Shown in pieces: positions 1 to 10,321 of a stretch of DNA of 64,000 bases. The notes below the pieces were generated by a model. That model searched no databases. It had not been told where the DNA came from and saw only the letters and a program-made list of their open reading frames with translations. Origin of the DNA: Gimesia aquarii (GTDB lineage Bacteria; Planctomycetota; Planctomycetia; Planctomycetales; Planctomycetaceae); assembly GCF_007748195.1 (NCBI RefSeq), contig NZ_CP037920.1:868001-932000 (forward strand), read 5' to 3'. Position 1 is the first letter of the stretch; each line of letters starts with the position of its first letter. The position numbers and the translations under genes were made by a program.

Positions 1-2483
1 GTAGAGTCAGCTTCAAATTGATGAGACAGTCCACGATAAAAGTGTGCGAACTTCAAGGGCTCATGGAAGCCCGGCTTTCCTGTTGGGGAAAATGCGGAAT
101 ACTCTGAACCATTTTCTCGGATTCGTTGGCGGCAGACATTGATGAACCAGGGAAGACTGACGGTTGGTTTATGCCCGATTACTTGATGCAAGGGGTCATT
201 TTTATCTTGGATGATGGGAATACGGATTTCCGCTGTCCAATGATCGTCGGCGATGTGTGTGGCAACTTCAGCTTGTGAGTCCCAGCGGAACCAGTTGTTC
301 TTGTCAGTGCCACGATCGAGGTCGACCAGTGCACCAGCCGGGTTGACGACGATCTGGTAATAACTGTGAGACTCTGTTTCCAGCAGAATTTCGATTGCAT
401 CACCGTACCATATCGCCTGATCTTCATTTTTTGTCGACGTAATATTCGGTTTTTCACCAGGCGCTTCATCACAGCGGATTGCGAAATAAAGATTCCCGCC
501 GACCCAGGTGGATTTGATCGAGGTACCATAGATAGGCTGTCGACCGGTTTGCAGCTCTCGCAGTTGACCGGTCGAAGCGGTGGGGCACTTCTGCCAGATG
601 AGATCGTCGAGCTTCCCATCTACTACGATTTTGCCCCGGGGATCACCCACAAGCCGCAGAGTGGGAACCGGCCCCCGTTTCTGTGCCAGCTGCTTACTCT
701 TGTTGCGTAGTCCATTGAGGTAGTTGTCGATCAATTGTACCCGCCGGCCGTAAACCGAGCCCTTGCTGACTTTGGTCTTGGCGATAGTAAACAATTTCAG
801 TGCGCGATTGGCTTTGTCACCGTCTTTTTCCATTTCGCGCCAGTGTTCCTCGCAGTATTGGAAAAAAGCCCGCATCTCTTTCGCGGCAGGACCATAAAAA
901 AGCTGACAGTACTCATCGAACATCTCGACTGCGTTTTGCTTTGTTCCACCCCAATACATTCGCGCGGTGAAGTAAATTAAGAAGTGATTATATCCAATGG
1001 CATTCTCTCGTAAGTTCATTGTGAGCCAGATGTCTTCACCACGCGAAGTTCCCTTGGTCGCGTTGATGCTCTCACCCAGAACATGTGGAATATAGGCTGG
1101 CAGATAGAAGCCACGACCCGTAAAAGGATAGTTTTCGAAAACGATAATGGGGTTGTCGGTCTTCTGACTCCAGTTCTCACGCAGCTTACGAATTTCGTCC
1201 CGTGCTTCGCTGGTAGGACGACGGCCACCTACGATAATCACTTGCACATTTGGCTCCAGCTTATCAATGGTTTCTGGAGGCTGAGTATAAGTTCCGTAGG
1301 CACAGTTGGAAATTTTCTTGTCGGGGTGTGTTTTACGTACTTCTTTCGCAACACGGTTAACAAATTCCCAGACATAATCAGAAAGTGCCCCACGATAACC
1401 TCGTTGCGGTGTGTCCTTTCCTTCACAGAGTTGGCACTGACAAATTGCCGTGTAACCATCGGGGGGCATCACAGAAACCACGTCCATGTCAAAATGATCA
1501 AACTGTGCGCGAACATAGCGAACTGTTTCCTGAAATAGTTGCTCGTTCGAATAACAGAGTTGGTTGAGTCGCTTCCCGAGTTGGGTATCTCGTTTACCAC
1601 CATAGAGCGCAAACCAGTCAGGGTGTTTTTTCAAAGTCTGCTCATTATGAGTCATGTGGTCCAGTCCATGCGCAGCTTGTCTGCCATAAGGCTGGCGTAC
1701 ACCCAGTCGCATCGCCCACATCGCTGCATCTCGTCCATATACCCTGAAACGAAAATTAATGGTTCGCAATGGAAAGTCAGGATGAACGATTTGATCAATT
1801 TTTGGTAGAGCGATCGTTTTCATCTTTGGAACGATCTCCCCCAGATCACCCGGCAGATACCAGCGAACACCCAGGCTGCGCAAAAAACCACATACCCCAT
1901 TGAATGATCCACGTTCGTCAAAACCCCACGTATTCACATTGCCATTCTTGTCGACGTGTTGTTCGTTCGGAGTTCCGAACAGTCCAGTGGAACCTGTGTA
2001 ATGCTTGTATAATTGGGAATGTGGATATCCCCAGTGCTCCCCGGTAATTGCATCCCAGGCCTTTTGCATTTTTCCGCTTGCAATATCATTATTGCTTCGT
2101 GGCCAAGGTTCGATGGGGACAAAATCTGTGTCGTCGCCGATTAGCACGAGCCAGTTCTCACCAGAAACTATACGATATGCGCCATACTTCAGCCCCAGAT
2201 CGGTGATGCCCCGTTTGTCAGTATGCGAACTTCGACCAATGAAAATACTGACGGGAACCTTACCACTCGGTTCGGTTACAATGGGCAACTTTGTACCTGA
2301 AATTTTTTCAATATAGTTCTGCAGCTCCTGTGCCGCGAGTCGCGTAGTTCGTGGAGATTTTGGGGCAATGACAATTTCAGAACGGGCTTGTCCTTCCTCA
2401 ACAAGAAAGTGGTCTTCAGCAAAGGTCTGAACTACCTGGAGACAAAAACAACAAAGGATGCTGGCCAGCAGAGTGTTTTTCAT
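1..2483 (-). CDS. DUF4838 domain protein with C-terminal CBM9-like domain, partial (3' end cut by window edge)
   Basis: An open frame of about 827 codons runs on the minus strand from ATG at 2483 to the left edge without a stop, so the gene is cut at its 3' end. Translation begins with a Sec-type signal peptide (MKNTLLASILCCFCL, then a cut near FAED), so the product is probably exported. The next part (SPRTTRLAAQELQNYIEKIS, then IFIGRS) resembles the alpha-glucuronidase-like N-terminal fold. The middle, with PDWFALYGGKRD, CYSNEQLF, a CQCQLC cluster and FENYPFTGRGFYLPAYIPH, matches the DUF4838 family common in planctomycetes. The C-terminal part (KIVVDGKLDDLIWQKCP, then DAIEILLETES and WTAEIRIPI) resembles family 9-like carbohydrate-binding modules. 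A polysaccharide-related role is inferred; no catalytic residue is claimed. Confidence 0.85.
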   Translation of the reverse strand, partial: MKNTLLASILCCFCLQVVQTFAEDHFLVEEGQARSEIVIAPKSPRTTRLAAQELQNYIEKISGTKLPIVTEPSGKVPVSIFIGRSSHTDKRGITDLGLKYGAYRIVSGENWLVLIGDDTDFVPIEPWPRSNNDIASGKMQKAWDAITGEHWGYPHSQLYKHYTGSTGLFGTPNEQHVDKNGNVNTWGFDERGSFNGVCGFLRSLGVRWYLPGDLGEIVPKMKTIALPKIDQIVHPDFPLRTINFRFRVYGRDAAMWAMRLGVRQPYGRQAAHGLDHMTHNEQTLKKHPDWFALYGGKRDTQLGKRLNQLCYSNEQLFQETVRYVRAQFDHFDMDVVSVMPPDGYTAICQCQLCEGKDTPQRGYRGALSDYVWEFVNRVAKEVRKTHPDKKISNCAYGTYTQPPETIDKLEPNVQVIIVGGRRPTSEARDEIRKLRENWSQKTDNPIIVFENYPFTGRGFYLPAYIPHVLGESINATKGTSRGEDIWLTMNLRENAIGYNHFLIYFTARMYWGGTKQNAVEMFDEYCQLFYGPAAKEMRAFFQYCEEHWREMEKDGDKANRALKLFTIAKTKVSKGSVYGRRVQLIDNYLNGLRNKSKQLAQKRGPVPTLRLVGDPRGKIVVDGKLDDLIWQKCPTASTGQLRELQTGRQPIYGTSIKSTWVGGNLYFAIRCDEAPGEKPNITSTKNEDQAIWYGDAIEILLETESHSYYQIVVNPAGALVDLDRGTDKNNWFRWDSQAEVATHIADDHWTAEIRIPIIQDKNDPLHQVIGHKPTVSLPWFINVCRQRIRENGSEYSAFSPTGKPGFHEPLKFAHFYRGLSHQFEADS

Positions 2484-2885
2484 GATGGTGTACCTCATTC
2501 CTGTTGCGGAAAGCTTTTGGGGAGGAGGAAAATTTGTGCCGTTTATTTTGAAGAACAGCCAGGATAAACACAAGATATGAGTTGAGAAAAGAGTCTTCCA
2601 GTCTGGTGAGCATCTTCTGAAATCGATTCCCAAAGCGATGAAGGTGTTAGCATCCTACAGCACTGGGGCTGACCTGCTTGCATAGGGAAGTGCAGCTGAC
2701 CCTGATGTCTTAAGTATTATACAATCCATCGTTTATGGTGTTTCTTTCAGCGTGCTTCGAATTTTTTTCAAAAAAAATGGTAACATTTGGGCGCGTTTTT
2801 CGCTCTGAAGTTCAGATAGGGGCCAAATCGTTTTTGAAAATGAAAATTGCAGTATTAACACAAAGTAGGGAGAAAAGCTTGAGCC
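2484..2885. other. Divergent intergenic region
   Basis: About 400 bases separate the divergent DUF4838 and methyltransferase genes. Promoters for both should lie here, but I could not place a convincing -35/-10 pair. The segment has A/T tracts near 2760-2790. I see no further gene. Confidence 0.5.
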
Positions 2886-3968
2886 ATGTGTAACAATTGT
2901 AATCTAAATATTGATGCGGAACAGACGGATGAATTTGGCCAGAAGTTGCTGGAGATTGTCAACCATAGTAGCCTTTCTTTGATGATATCGATCGGCCATC
3001 GCGCTCGATTGTTTGACATCATGAGTGACATGGAACACGCCAGCAGTAGTGAAATTGCTGAGCAGACCAGCTTAAACGAACGCTATGTCAGGGAATGGCT
3101 GGGCGCGATGGTGACTGGGGGGATCATTCAATATGACCCTGCTTTGAAGACCTATTTCTTGCCCGCTGAACATGCGGCTTTGCTGACACGTGCTGCCGGA
3201 TCAAATAATTTTGCCACTACGATGCAATGGTTTTCGGTACTAGGCTCGGTAGAAGACAAAATTGTCGATTGTTTTCGAGAAGGAGGGGGTGTTCCTTATA
3301 CTGAATTTTCTCGTTTTCACGAAGTCATGGCAGAAGAGAGTTATAACTCAGTCGTCTGTGGATTATTTGAACATATTCTGCCTCTCGTACCAGGTTTGGA
3401 GGAAAAATTGAAAGCCAGTATTGATGTATTGGATATCGGTTGTGGAAGTGGTCTGGCGCTGATAGAGATGGCTGCCGCTTATCCCGAAAGTCGTTTTACA
3501 GGATATGATTTTTCGCAGGAGTCCATCGGACGGGCAAAACAGACTGCTGAGGAACGCGGTATCTCTAATGTATCTTTCAAGGTTCAGGATGTTTCACAAA
3601 TGAACTCTGCCAATTCGTTCGATTTGATTACTGCATTCGATGTCATTCACGATCAGGCTAACCCAACTCAGGTTTTGAGTGAAGTGAATGCCGCCTTGCG
3701 AACGGGGGGAACATTCCTGATGCAGGACATAGCAGCTTCAAGCAATGTAGAAATGAATATTTCCAATCCTCTGGGACCGATGTTTTATACGATTTCAACG
3801 ATGCACTGCATGACCGTTTCGCTGGCTCAGGGGGGGGCTGGTTTGGGAACCTGTTGGGGAAAAGAACTGGCATGCCAGATGCTGAAAGAGGCAGGCTTTA
3901 ATGACATCGATGTACATGAGCTGCCTCATGACATCATGAATTACTTTTATATCATGACAAAAACGTAA
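2886..3968 (+). CDS. Class I SAM-dependent methyltransferase with N-terminal winged-helix domain
   Basis: The 360-residue protein has an N-terminal helical/winged-helix part (about residues 20-100, including SEIAEQTSLNERYVREWLG) like the dimerisation domain of Rv2258c-type methyltransferases. A Rossmann-type domain follows, with the SAM motif VLDIGCGSG at about residues 181-189, an acidic strand end (FTGYDFS) and a motif IV-like stretch (FDLITAFDVIHD). It probably transfers a methyl group from SAM to a small molecule; the substrate cannot be read. The N-terminus has two early cysteines (MCNNCNLN). The gene is a single unit followed by a strong inverted repeat. Confidence 0.85.
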   Translation: MCNNCNLNIDAEQTDEFGQKLLEIVNHSSLSLMISIGHRARLFDIMSDMEHASSSEIAEQTSLNERYVREWLGAMVTGGIIQYDPALKTYFLPAEHAALLTRAAGSNNFATTMQWFSVLGSVEDKIVDCFREGGGVPYTEFSRFHEVMAEESYNSVVCGLFEHILPLVPGLEEKLKASIDVLDIGCGSGLALIEMAAAYPESRFTGYDFSQESIGRAKQTAEERGISNVSFKVQDVSQMNSANSFDLITAFDVIHDQANPTQVLSEVNAALRTGGTFLMQDIAASSNVEMNISNPLGPMFYTISTMHCMTVSLAQGGAGLGTCWGKELACQMLKEAGFNDIDVHELPHDIMNYFYIMTKT

Positions 3969-3998
3969 TATTCGAAGCGTTTTAGTTCATGCTGTATC

Positions 3999-4030
3999 AG
4001 AGAGCAGAAATCACCTGATTTTTGCTCTCT
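3999..4030 (+). terminator. Hairpin terminator after the methyltransferase gene
   Basis: A 15-base arm (3999-4013) pairs with 4016-4030 with one mismatch, leaving a 2-base centre. It starts about 30 bases after the stop codon. The following tract is only moderately T-rich, so it could also act as an RNA 3'-end stabiliser. Confidence 0.6.
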
Positions 4031-4705
4031 GACTTTATTATAAATGTGTCAAAAATCCCTGTGATGATTGATGTTACCAGCTTCTTTGAGGTCAAATTAG
4101 ATGTTTTTGTGGACTTTAGATAGGATAGCCGCAATTGCTGCCTATAATTTTTTAAGGCAGGAACGATTTTACATCAATAGCGAAAAATCTTAAGAATCAC
4201 AGAAGAATGTGTTGTTTAAGACCTTTCCCTGTGTCGAAATTGGTGTAAGAATGCCGATTGTAAGGAATAATTCTATTGCGTAGAGTTTACCGCTTGACGG
4301 AGCGATGGTGAACAGGCTTTGATTGAAAGTATGGATGTCTGAAGCCAGAACTTCAATGCTCTAAAGGTATTGAAAGGGGTCGCCTCCCAAACTGAATGTT
4401 TCATGGAATTATGAAAACCAAGCGAGAAAACCTCCGTCTTTCCCTCCTTGTGGGCAATGTAAGTCGGCCCGATTCATGCCAGAGAGACCCAATAATGTTA
4501 TTCCATTAACTCGGTATTATCTGTGATTGATGGATCAGATTTCCCGTTATAAGTAATACGATCCAGCCGTTGGTTGTGACCTGGAATTTGATTTATGGTT
4601 GCTACCATCTGGAATATAAAATATTAACCAACTATCAATTATTTTCTCACACAACAAAGACGCTACCGCCTGACCTAAGGCGATAACTGGGGAGTAAAAA
4701 TCAGA
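4031..4705. other. Long intergenic region upstream of korA
   Basis: About 675 bases contain no frame with coding character. A short inverted repeat (CGCCT at 4667-4671 with AGGCG at 4678-4682) lies just before the korA ribosome-binding site. A long 5' leader or a small RNA is possible, but I see no recognisable riboswitch or RNA family. Confidence 0.4.
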
Positions 4706-6577
4706 ATGGCGACCACAGACGTGCCCGGTTCAAATGGCAAAATCAGTGAACAACTCGATGCTGTTGTTATCCGATTTTGCGGAGACAGTGGTGATGGAAT
4801 GCAGTTGGCAGGCACACAATTTACAAACGTGTCAGCTGTCTTTGGGAATGATGTCAGTACTTTGCCTGACTTTCCCGCTGAAATTCGCGCACCCGCCGGG
4901 ACCTTGGGCGGTGTAAGTGGATTCCAGATCTGTTTCTCCAGTTCTGATATTTTTACGCCCGGTGATGAAGTCGATACTTTGATCGCGATGAATCCCGCAG
5001 CTTTGAAGACGAATGTGGCTGACTTAAGACGGGGCGGTACGCTGATCGTCAATGAAGACGCATTTGAAAAGAGTAATCTTTCCAAAGCAGGCTATGAAGG
5101 CAATCCACTGGAAGATGATGTTTCACTGGCCGCTTATCAGGTTCAGAGAGTTCCAATGACCAGCCTCACGCGCGATGCTGTGGCAGACTTAGGGCTTTCA
5201 CCTCGTGAAGCGGAACGCTGCAAAAACTTTTTCGCGATGGGGCTTGTCTACTGGCTCTATCAACGCGATGCAACACCAACTGAAGAGTGGGTGAAATCCA
5301 AGTTCGCCAAGAAACCTGAGCTGGTGGAAGCAAACCTGAAAGCCTTACAGGCTGGTTATAATTATGGCATCACGACTGAAGCGATCACTGTACATTATCG
5401 AGTTGATCCAGCGGAACTTCCTCCCGGCAAGTATCGAAAGGTCACAGGCAACGAAGCACTGGCGTTTGGCTTTGTGACAGCCGCGAAACTCTCTGGCAAA
5501 CAATTGTTCTACGGCGGTTATCCGATTACCCCCGCCAGCGATATTTTGCATGAACTTTCCAAACTGAAGAATTTCAACGTCGTTACATTCCAGGCTGAAG
5601 ACGAAATTGCGGCGATCACAAGTGTGGTTGGTGCTGCCTACGCAGGAGACCTGGCGATTACCGCCAGTAGTGGTCCCGGAATTGCCCTCAAGGGGGAAGG
5701 GATGGGATTGGCTGCAATTACCGAACTGCCTCTGGTTGTGATTGACGTACAGCGCGGCGGTCCCAGTACAGGACTACCAACAAAAACAGAACAGTCTGAT
5801 TTATATATGTGTATGTATGGCCGTAACGGAGATTGCCCGCTTCCTTTGGTGGCACCCGCTTCACCGGCTGATTGTTTTGAGATGGCACAGGAAGCGATGC
5901 GAATTGCCGTGGAGTTTATGACTCCCGTTATTCTGCTCAGCGATGGTTATATCGCTAACGGAGCAGAGCCGTGGCAGATTCCCGATGTTTCTCAACTGAA
6001 GCCATTCAATGTTTCAAACGAGAATACCCAGGATGGCGATGAATTTATGCCTTACCTGAGGAATGAAAAGAAAACGCGTCCCTGGGTTCTTCCGGGAACT
6101 CCCGGTTGTGAACACCGTGTCGGTGGACTGGAAAAATCAGATGTCACCGGAAACGTGGACTATTCTCCAGAGAACCATCAGTTTATGACCACTCTTCGTG
6201 CCAATAAAATTGCCGGTATCGCGGACTACATTCCCGAACAGACTGTGGAAGGACCCGAATCAGGAGATTTGCTGGTGATTAGCTGGGGTGGGACGTATGG
6301 TGCGGTTCGAACTGCGGTGAAGCAGTCTGTTCAGGAAGGTTTGTCAGTAGCACATGCCCATATTCGCTACCTGAATCCCTTCCCTAAAAACCTGGGTGAT
6401 GTCATCAAGCGATATAAGAAGGTCTTGATTCCTGAATTAAACACGGGACAATTGAGAATGATCATTCGAGGTACTTATTTGGCTGACGCTGTTGGTTTGA
6501 ATAAGGTCCAGGGAAAGCCGTTCTTGATCAGTGAAGTCAAACACAAAATTAAAGAACTGATTAACGAAGAAAACTAG
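4706..6577 (+). CDS. korA: 2-oxoacid:ferredoxin oxidoreductase, alpha subunit (gamma-alpha fusion)
   Basis: This 623-residue subunit belongs to the 2-oxoacid:ferredoxin oxidoreductases, which oxidatively decarboxylate a 2-oxoacid (2-oxoglutarate is likely) to acyl-CoA and reduce ferredoxin. The first ~200 residues form the gamma-type domain ([17 protein letters not shown], then [14 protein letters not shown]). The alpha pyrimidine-binding domain follows with the typical [12 protein letters not shown] and [27 protein letters not shown] is the conserved loop near the active site. A GGGGAG ribosome-binding site lies upstream of ATG 4706. The beta subunit gene follows after 59 bases, so the two are probably co-transcribed. 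Family assignment is secure; the exact substrate is inferred. Confidence 0.92.
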   Translation: MATTDVPGSNGKISEQLDAVVIRFCGDSGDGMQLAGTQFTNVSAVFGNDVSTLPDFPAEIRAPAGTLGGVSGFQICFSSSDIFTPGDEVDTLIAMNPAALKTNVADLRRGGTLIVNEDAFEKSNLSKAGYEGNPLEDDVSLAAYQVQRVPMTSLTRDAVADLGLSPREAERCKNFFAMGLVYWLYQRDATPTEEWVKSKFAKKPELVEANLKALQAGYNYGITTEAITVHYRVDPAELPPGKYRKVTGNEALAFGFVTAAKLSGKQLFYGGYPITPASDILHELSKLKNFNVVTFQAEDEIAAITSVVGAAYAGDLAITASSGPGIALKGEGMGLAAITELPLVVIDVQRGGPSTGLPTKTEQSDLYMCMYGRNGDCPLPLVAPASPADCFEMAQEAMRIAVEFMTPVILLSDGYIANGAEPWQIPDVSQLKPFNVSNENTQDGDEFMPYLRNEKKTRPWVLPGTPGCEHRVGGLEKSDVTGNVDYSPENHQFMTTLRANKIAGIADYIPEQTVEGPESGDLLVISWGGTYGAVRTAVKQSVQEGLSVAHAHIRYLNPFPKNLGDVIKRYKKVLIPELNTGQLRMIIRGTYLADAVGLNKVQGKPFLISEVKHKIKELINEEN

Positions 6578-6636
6578 TTCATCAACTTAATTTAATCATA
6601 TTAGAAATAAGCAATAGCGTTTAAGGATAGAAAATA

Positions 6637-7659
6637 ATGAGCGTCGATGTCACCCTGCCTGTCCTCTCGCCGAAAGACTTTGCCAGCGATCAGGAAATTC
6701 GCTGGTGTCCACGTTGCGGCGATTATTCGATTCTGGCTCAGATGAAAAAAGTACTGCCGACTCTGGGCATTCCCAAAGAGAAATTTGTATTTGTCTCGGG
6801 GATTGGGTGTTCAAGCCGTTTTCCGTATTACATGGATACGTATGGCATGCACAGTATTCATGGCCGGGCGCCAGCTGTGGCTACAGGTGTGAAACTTGCC
6901 AATCCTGATCTGCAGGTCTGGGTGATCACAGGTGATGGTGATTCCCTCTCAATTGGCGGAAATCATTTCATGCACGTGCTCAGACGCAACGTGGACCTGA
7001 AAGTGATTATGTTCAATAATCAGATTTACGGATTAACCAAAGGCCAATATTCACCGACTAGCCCTACAGGAACCAAAACCAAGAGTACTCCTTTCGGATC
7101 GGTTGATCGTCCCTTGAATCCTCTGTCTGTGGCGATTGGTGCGCGAGCGACTTTTGCTGCCCGCTCGGTTGATGTTGATATTAAGCATCTTTGTAGCGTG
7201 CTCGAGCGAGCAGCCAATCATAAAGGGGCTGCCTTTGTCGAAGTCTATCAAGACTGCAATGTCTTTAATTCAGGTGCATTTGAATTTGCTTCTAAAAAGG
7301 GCAAAAAAGAAGAGAATGTAATCTATCTCGAACATGGTAAGCCGTTAATCTTTGGGAAGGATCGCGATAAAGGAGTTCGCTTGAATAGCCATGGTCAACC
7401 AGAAGTGGTGGAATTGGGCAAAGGAGTTACGGCGGACGATCTCCTGTTCCACGATGAAAAGGCAGAGGATATGAATCTGGCGTTCCTACTGGCGAGCATG
7501 CGACATCCTGAAATGCCAGAGCCAATGGGAGTCTTCCGTTGTGTCGACCATCCCACGTACAACGATGCCGTCTATCAGCAGGTGGAATCAGCGACAGAAC
7601 GAAGTGGAGAAGGCGACCTCGAAGCGTTGTTTAATACCGGTGATACCTGGAACGTTTAG
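6637..7659 (+). CDS. korB: 2-oxoacid:ferredoxin oxidoreductase, beta subunit
   Basis: The 340-residue beta subunit carries thiamine diphosphate and a [4Fe-4S] cluster. Cysteines C24 and C27 (WCPRCGDYS) and the later GIGCSSR and YQDCNVF cysteines fit the usual cluster ligands. The TPP/Mg motif is GDGDSLSIGGNHF with a downstream MFNNQIYGLTKGQ. The C-terminal ~100 residues are the extension typical of this subgroup. It sits directly downstream of korA, giving a two-gene alpha(gamma)/beta enzyme that could serve a ferredoxin-linked TCA cycle step. A strong terminator follows. Confidence 0.93.
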   Translation: MSVDVTLPVLSPKDFASDQEIRWCPRCGDYSILAQMKKVLPTLGIPKEKFVFVSGIGCSSRFPYYMDTYGMHSIHGRAPAVATGVKLANPDLQVWVITGDGDSLSIGGNHFMHVLRRNVDLKVIMFNNQIYGLTKGQYSPTSPTGTKTKSTPFGSVDRPLNPLSVAIGARATFAARSVDVDIKHLCSVLERAANHKGAAFVEVYQDCNVFNSGAFEFASKKGKKEENVIYLEHGKPLIFGKDRDKGVRLNSHGQPEVVELGKGVTADDLLFHDEKAEDMNLAFLLASMRHPEMPEPMGVFRCVDHPTYNDAVYQQVESATERSGEGDLEALFNTGDTWNV

Positions 7660-7690
7660 TCTTTCGCTAGCTGAAGAACCAAAAACCAAA

Positions 7691-7721
7691 GGCGTTACAG
7701 ATCAGACTGTAACGCCTTTTT
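7691..7721 (+). terminator. Rho-independent terminator after korB
   Basis: A perfect 10-base stem (GGCGTTACAG with CTGTAACGCC), a 6-base loop and an immediate run of T form a classic intrinsic terminator about 30 bases after the korB stop. It lies in the convergent gap before dcd. Confidence 0.9.
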
Positions 7722-7794
7722 ATTTGCGCGAAGATTGCTGTCAACGTAATTGAAATTTGACCGAAACATATTCTCTTTGACTGTGTTTTTAATT

Positions 7795-8367
7795 CTATTG
7801 ATTAGTTTCGTCTTCGCCGAAGGAAAGTCGCATCTGTCGCGTTTCAGCAGGGTCCAGTTCCTTAAACAGCAGACTGGGCTGAATGCCTTTGTTATTCTGA
7901 TATTTATCACTGTTGTATTCGACGATCTCACCGACGACAGTATTGTAGATGATCTGGCAGATTGCGACCCCTGCATAAATGCGTACCGGTTGCGCTACGG
8001 TAATTTCCAGGGTCCAGTAACCACAAAACCCGATATCGCCAACCCCGGCAGTTGCATGTACAGAAATTCCCAGTCGTCCAATAGAGGAACGTCCCTCTAG
8101 TAGAGGGACAAGATTATGTGTTTCCGTTCGTTCGACGGTGCGTCCAAGATAGAGTTGACCGGGATAAAGCACCATCCCTTCTTCGGGAATGACATATTTT
8201 CCCAGGCGATTTGGTCGCGCCATATCCAGCACGATTTCTTCATAGACCATTAACTCGTCATGCAGGCAGAGGTTATAGCTGTTGGGGTTCAGATATTTCT
8301 CATGATAGGGTTCAATGATAATATCTTCTCCCAAGCGTGCTTTGATTTCTTTACCAGTAAGAATCAT
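7795..8367 (-). CDS. dcd: dCTP deaminase
   Basis: The 190-residue protein matches dCTP deaminase, which converts dCTP to dUTP for dTTP synthesis. Visible family motifs are MILTGKEIKARL at the N-terminus, LNPNSYNL, EGRSSIGRLGISVHATAGVG and GYWTLEITV, the last containing the catalytic glutamate region. NSDKYQNNKGIQPS near the C-terminus fits the triphosphate-binding tail. The length is normal. It lies on the minus strand, convergent with korB, with nth upstream on the same strand. A bifunctional dCTP deaminase/dUTPase cannot be excluded by eye. Confidence 0.93.
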   Translation of the reverse strand: MILTGKEIKARLGEDIIIEPYHEKYLNPNSYNLCLHDELMVYEEIVLDMARPNRLGKYVIPEEGMVLYPGQLYLGRTVERTETHNLVPLLEGRSSIGRLGISVHATAGVGDIGFCGYWTLEITVAQPVRIYAGVAICQIIYNTVVGEIVEYNSDKYQNNKGIQPSLLFKELDPAETRQMRLSFGEDETNQ

Positions 8368-8510
8368 GGGCGTCTCATTAACTTGGATTTGGGGAAGAGA
8401 ACTCTGTTACACGAAACATAAACCGCTGAGATGCGGCTTTCAACAGTCATGACTTGAGTTTTCTGAAACAGTACCAAGTACCACAATGTGCCTGAACAGA
8501 AAATGTATGA

Positions 8511-9206
8511 TTATAGGGGTTTCAGTCCGATGCGAGGGCAAATTTTTAAGAGACTGCATTCTGTGCACTGGGGACGGCGGGCAATGCATGTGGCGCGGCC
8601 ATGCAGAATCACGCGATGTGAAAATGTGATCCATTCTTTTTTGGGCAGGACTTCGATTAAATCGCGTTCGATAATGTCCGGATTTTTGCTTGTGGTAAAA
8701 CCAAAGATGTTCGTGATGCGTTTGACGTGTGTGTCGACGACCACCCCGCTGGGAATTCCAAACGCCGTTCCTAGCACGACATTCGCTGTTTTTCTGCCCA
8801 CGCCGGGCAGTGCCACCAGCTCTTTCAGTGTTTGAGGAACTTCCCCAGCATATTGTTCGGATAAGGTTTGTGCCATCTTGCGGATATTCGTTGCCTTGGC
8901 ACGAAAGAAACCGAGCGGATGCACAATCTTTTCTACATCAGCCTGCTTGCTGGCTGCCAGTTTCTCAGCGGTTGGATATTTCTTGAACAGCGTTGGCGTT
9001 GTTGCATTGACACGCTCGTCCGTGCATTGAGCAGACAATATGGTGGCGACCAGTAACTGGAATGGTGAATCGTGTGTTAATGCACACTCCGGATCGGGAA
9101 ACAGACGGGCAAGTCCGCGTACAATTTTGCGGGCATGTTTCTTTTTGTCATCAAGCGAGGCGTCATAATTGGAAGTCTTTGCGGGCTTTGATTGTTTTTT
9201 CGCCAT
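8511..9206 (-). CDS. nth: Endonuclease III (DNA glycosylase/AP lyase)
   Basis: This protein removes oxidised pyrimidines and cleaves AP sites in base-excision repair. The helix-hairpin-helix motif LPGVGRKTANVV carries the catalytic lysine, and VVVDTHVKRI carries the catalytic aspartate. The C-terminal C-x6-C-x2-C-x5-C pattern (CIARRPQCTECSLLKIC) binds the [4Fe-4S] cluster. I chose ATG at 9206 (231 residues). An in-frame TTG at 9227 would add seven residues and cannot be excluded. The Lys-rich N-terminal tail before ARKIVRGLARLFPDP is not part of the catalytic fold. Confidence 0.93.
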   Translation of the reverse strand: MAKKQSKPAKTSNYDASLDDKKKHARKIVRGLARLFPDPECALTHDSPFQLLVATILSAQCTDERVNATTPTLFKKYPTAEKLAASKQADVEKIVHPLGFFRAKATNIRKMAQTLSEQYAGEVPQTLKELVALPGVGRKTANVVLGTAFGIPSGVVVDTHVKRITNIFGFTTSKNPDIIERDLIEVLPKKEWITFSHRVILHGRATCIARRPQCTECSLLKICPRIGLKPL

Positions 9207-9342
9207 GTTTTTCGTGACATTTCCCAAAATGTGGTGCTAATCTGAGTGACATAAATTGCGCCATTCGGCGATGGTCTCACAAGCGTTTCAGTATGCGAGA
9301 CCGAGAATTGTTTTTCAATAGATTTGGGTCTAGAAATATACA

Positions 9343-10050
9343 ATGTCTTCTCACAGTGATCTGACAGAACAGCATCTTAAGGACTTTTCCGGAGTCGCTC
9401 CGATTTTGAAATTGGAAGATCATGTTCTTCTGCCTCATTCTCTGTTACAGATACGAGTGACCTCTGTCGCTGATTGCCAGTTAATTACTGCTGCCTTAGC
9501 TGAGAACACTTTAGTGGCTGTGTTATTCAAAACATCTCATCTGGACCCTGGTGAGGATCGCCATCGCAATGCGAACATGGACTCTGTTTGCCTGGCATCG
9601 ATTGTGACTTCTTATGAACTGGAATCAGGGGGATATTCGATACTGTTGTGCGGTGTCTGTCGCGCGCATGCTGTTATGTTGAAAGAATCAGATCAACTAT
9701 ATGGCATGGCGACACTCGAATTGAAACGCGATTATTACGCGAGCCAACCTATGATTCATCGTGAACATCGTCATCTCGAATTATTAAACTTCTATTCCAG
9801 AATTTTCTCTCCACATGTTTCTGATCCGATTCATTACAATGTGCTACATCAGGAAATATCTTTAGGTCATCTTTGTGATACTCTGGCGAGCACAAGCAGC
9901 CTGGAACCAACTTTATGTCAGTTGATTTTAGAAGAGTACGATGTTGATCTTCGTAGCGATCTCTTATTGAAGTTTCTCAAAAGCAAACAGCATGATCTTC
10001 GCAGTAAGCCTTCTCCATACGCTCAGCCAATCGAGTTCAGCCAGAACTAG
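9343..10050 (+). CDS. LON peptidase N-terminal (substrate-binding) domain protein
   Basis: The 235-residue protein contains only a LON-N-type domain: LEDHVLLPHSLLQIRV at the start, a middle CLASIVTSYELESGGYSI, then a helical C-terminus. It lacks the AAA+ and Ser-Lys protease domains of Lon. Such stand-alone proteins are widespread in bacteria, but their role is not well defined. The gene starts 136 bases from the divergent nth start, so the two may share a promoter region. The C-terminal helical part (LCDTLASTSSLEPTLCQLIL) fits the family. Confidence 0.8.
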   Translation: MSSHSDLTEQHLKDFSGVAPILKLEDHVLLPHSLLQIRVTSVADCQLITAALAENTLVAVLFKTSHLDPGEDRHRNANMDSVCLASIVTSYELESGGYSILLCGVCRAHAVMLKESDQLYGMATLELKRDYYASQPMIHREHRHLELLNFYSRIFSPHVSDPIHYNVLHQEISLGHLCDTLASTSSLEPTLCQLILEEYDVDLRSDLLLKFLKSKQHDLRSKPSPYAQPIEFSQN

Positions 10051-10321
10051 ACTGTATCCGAGTTTATTGTAACACCTGCAAGGTCATTGGGGACGTGTCT
10101 AATTGTGTTGTAGTCGCTAAAGTGGCATTGGCTCCGCTCTAGAGGATATCTCTGTTTACGTAACACTCCATTTTGTTTGACGGATCTTGAATCTGTCCGG
10201 TTGAAACTTCTTGTGGCTGATCACTGTGTGTCCTAAGATAAAGTTCTATGTTGAGTTGTCCCTTTGACTCTCAACCGGAAAATGCTTTCGTCTGCGAGCT
10301 CTTTTATGGAGACGTGTGGAA

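Noticed and set aside
4675..5085. Minus-strand open frame inside the korA start
   Set aside because: It lies opposite a strongly conserved gene and has no domain of its own.
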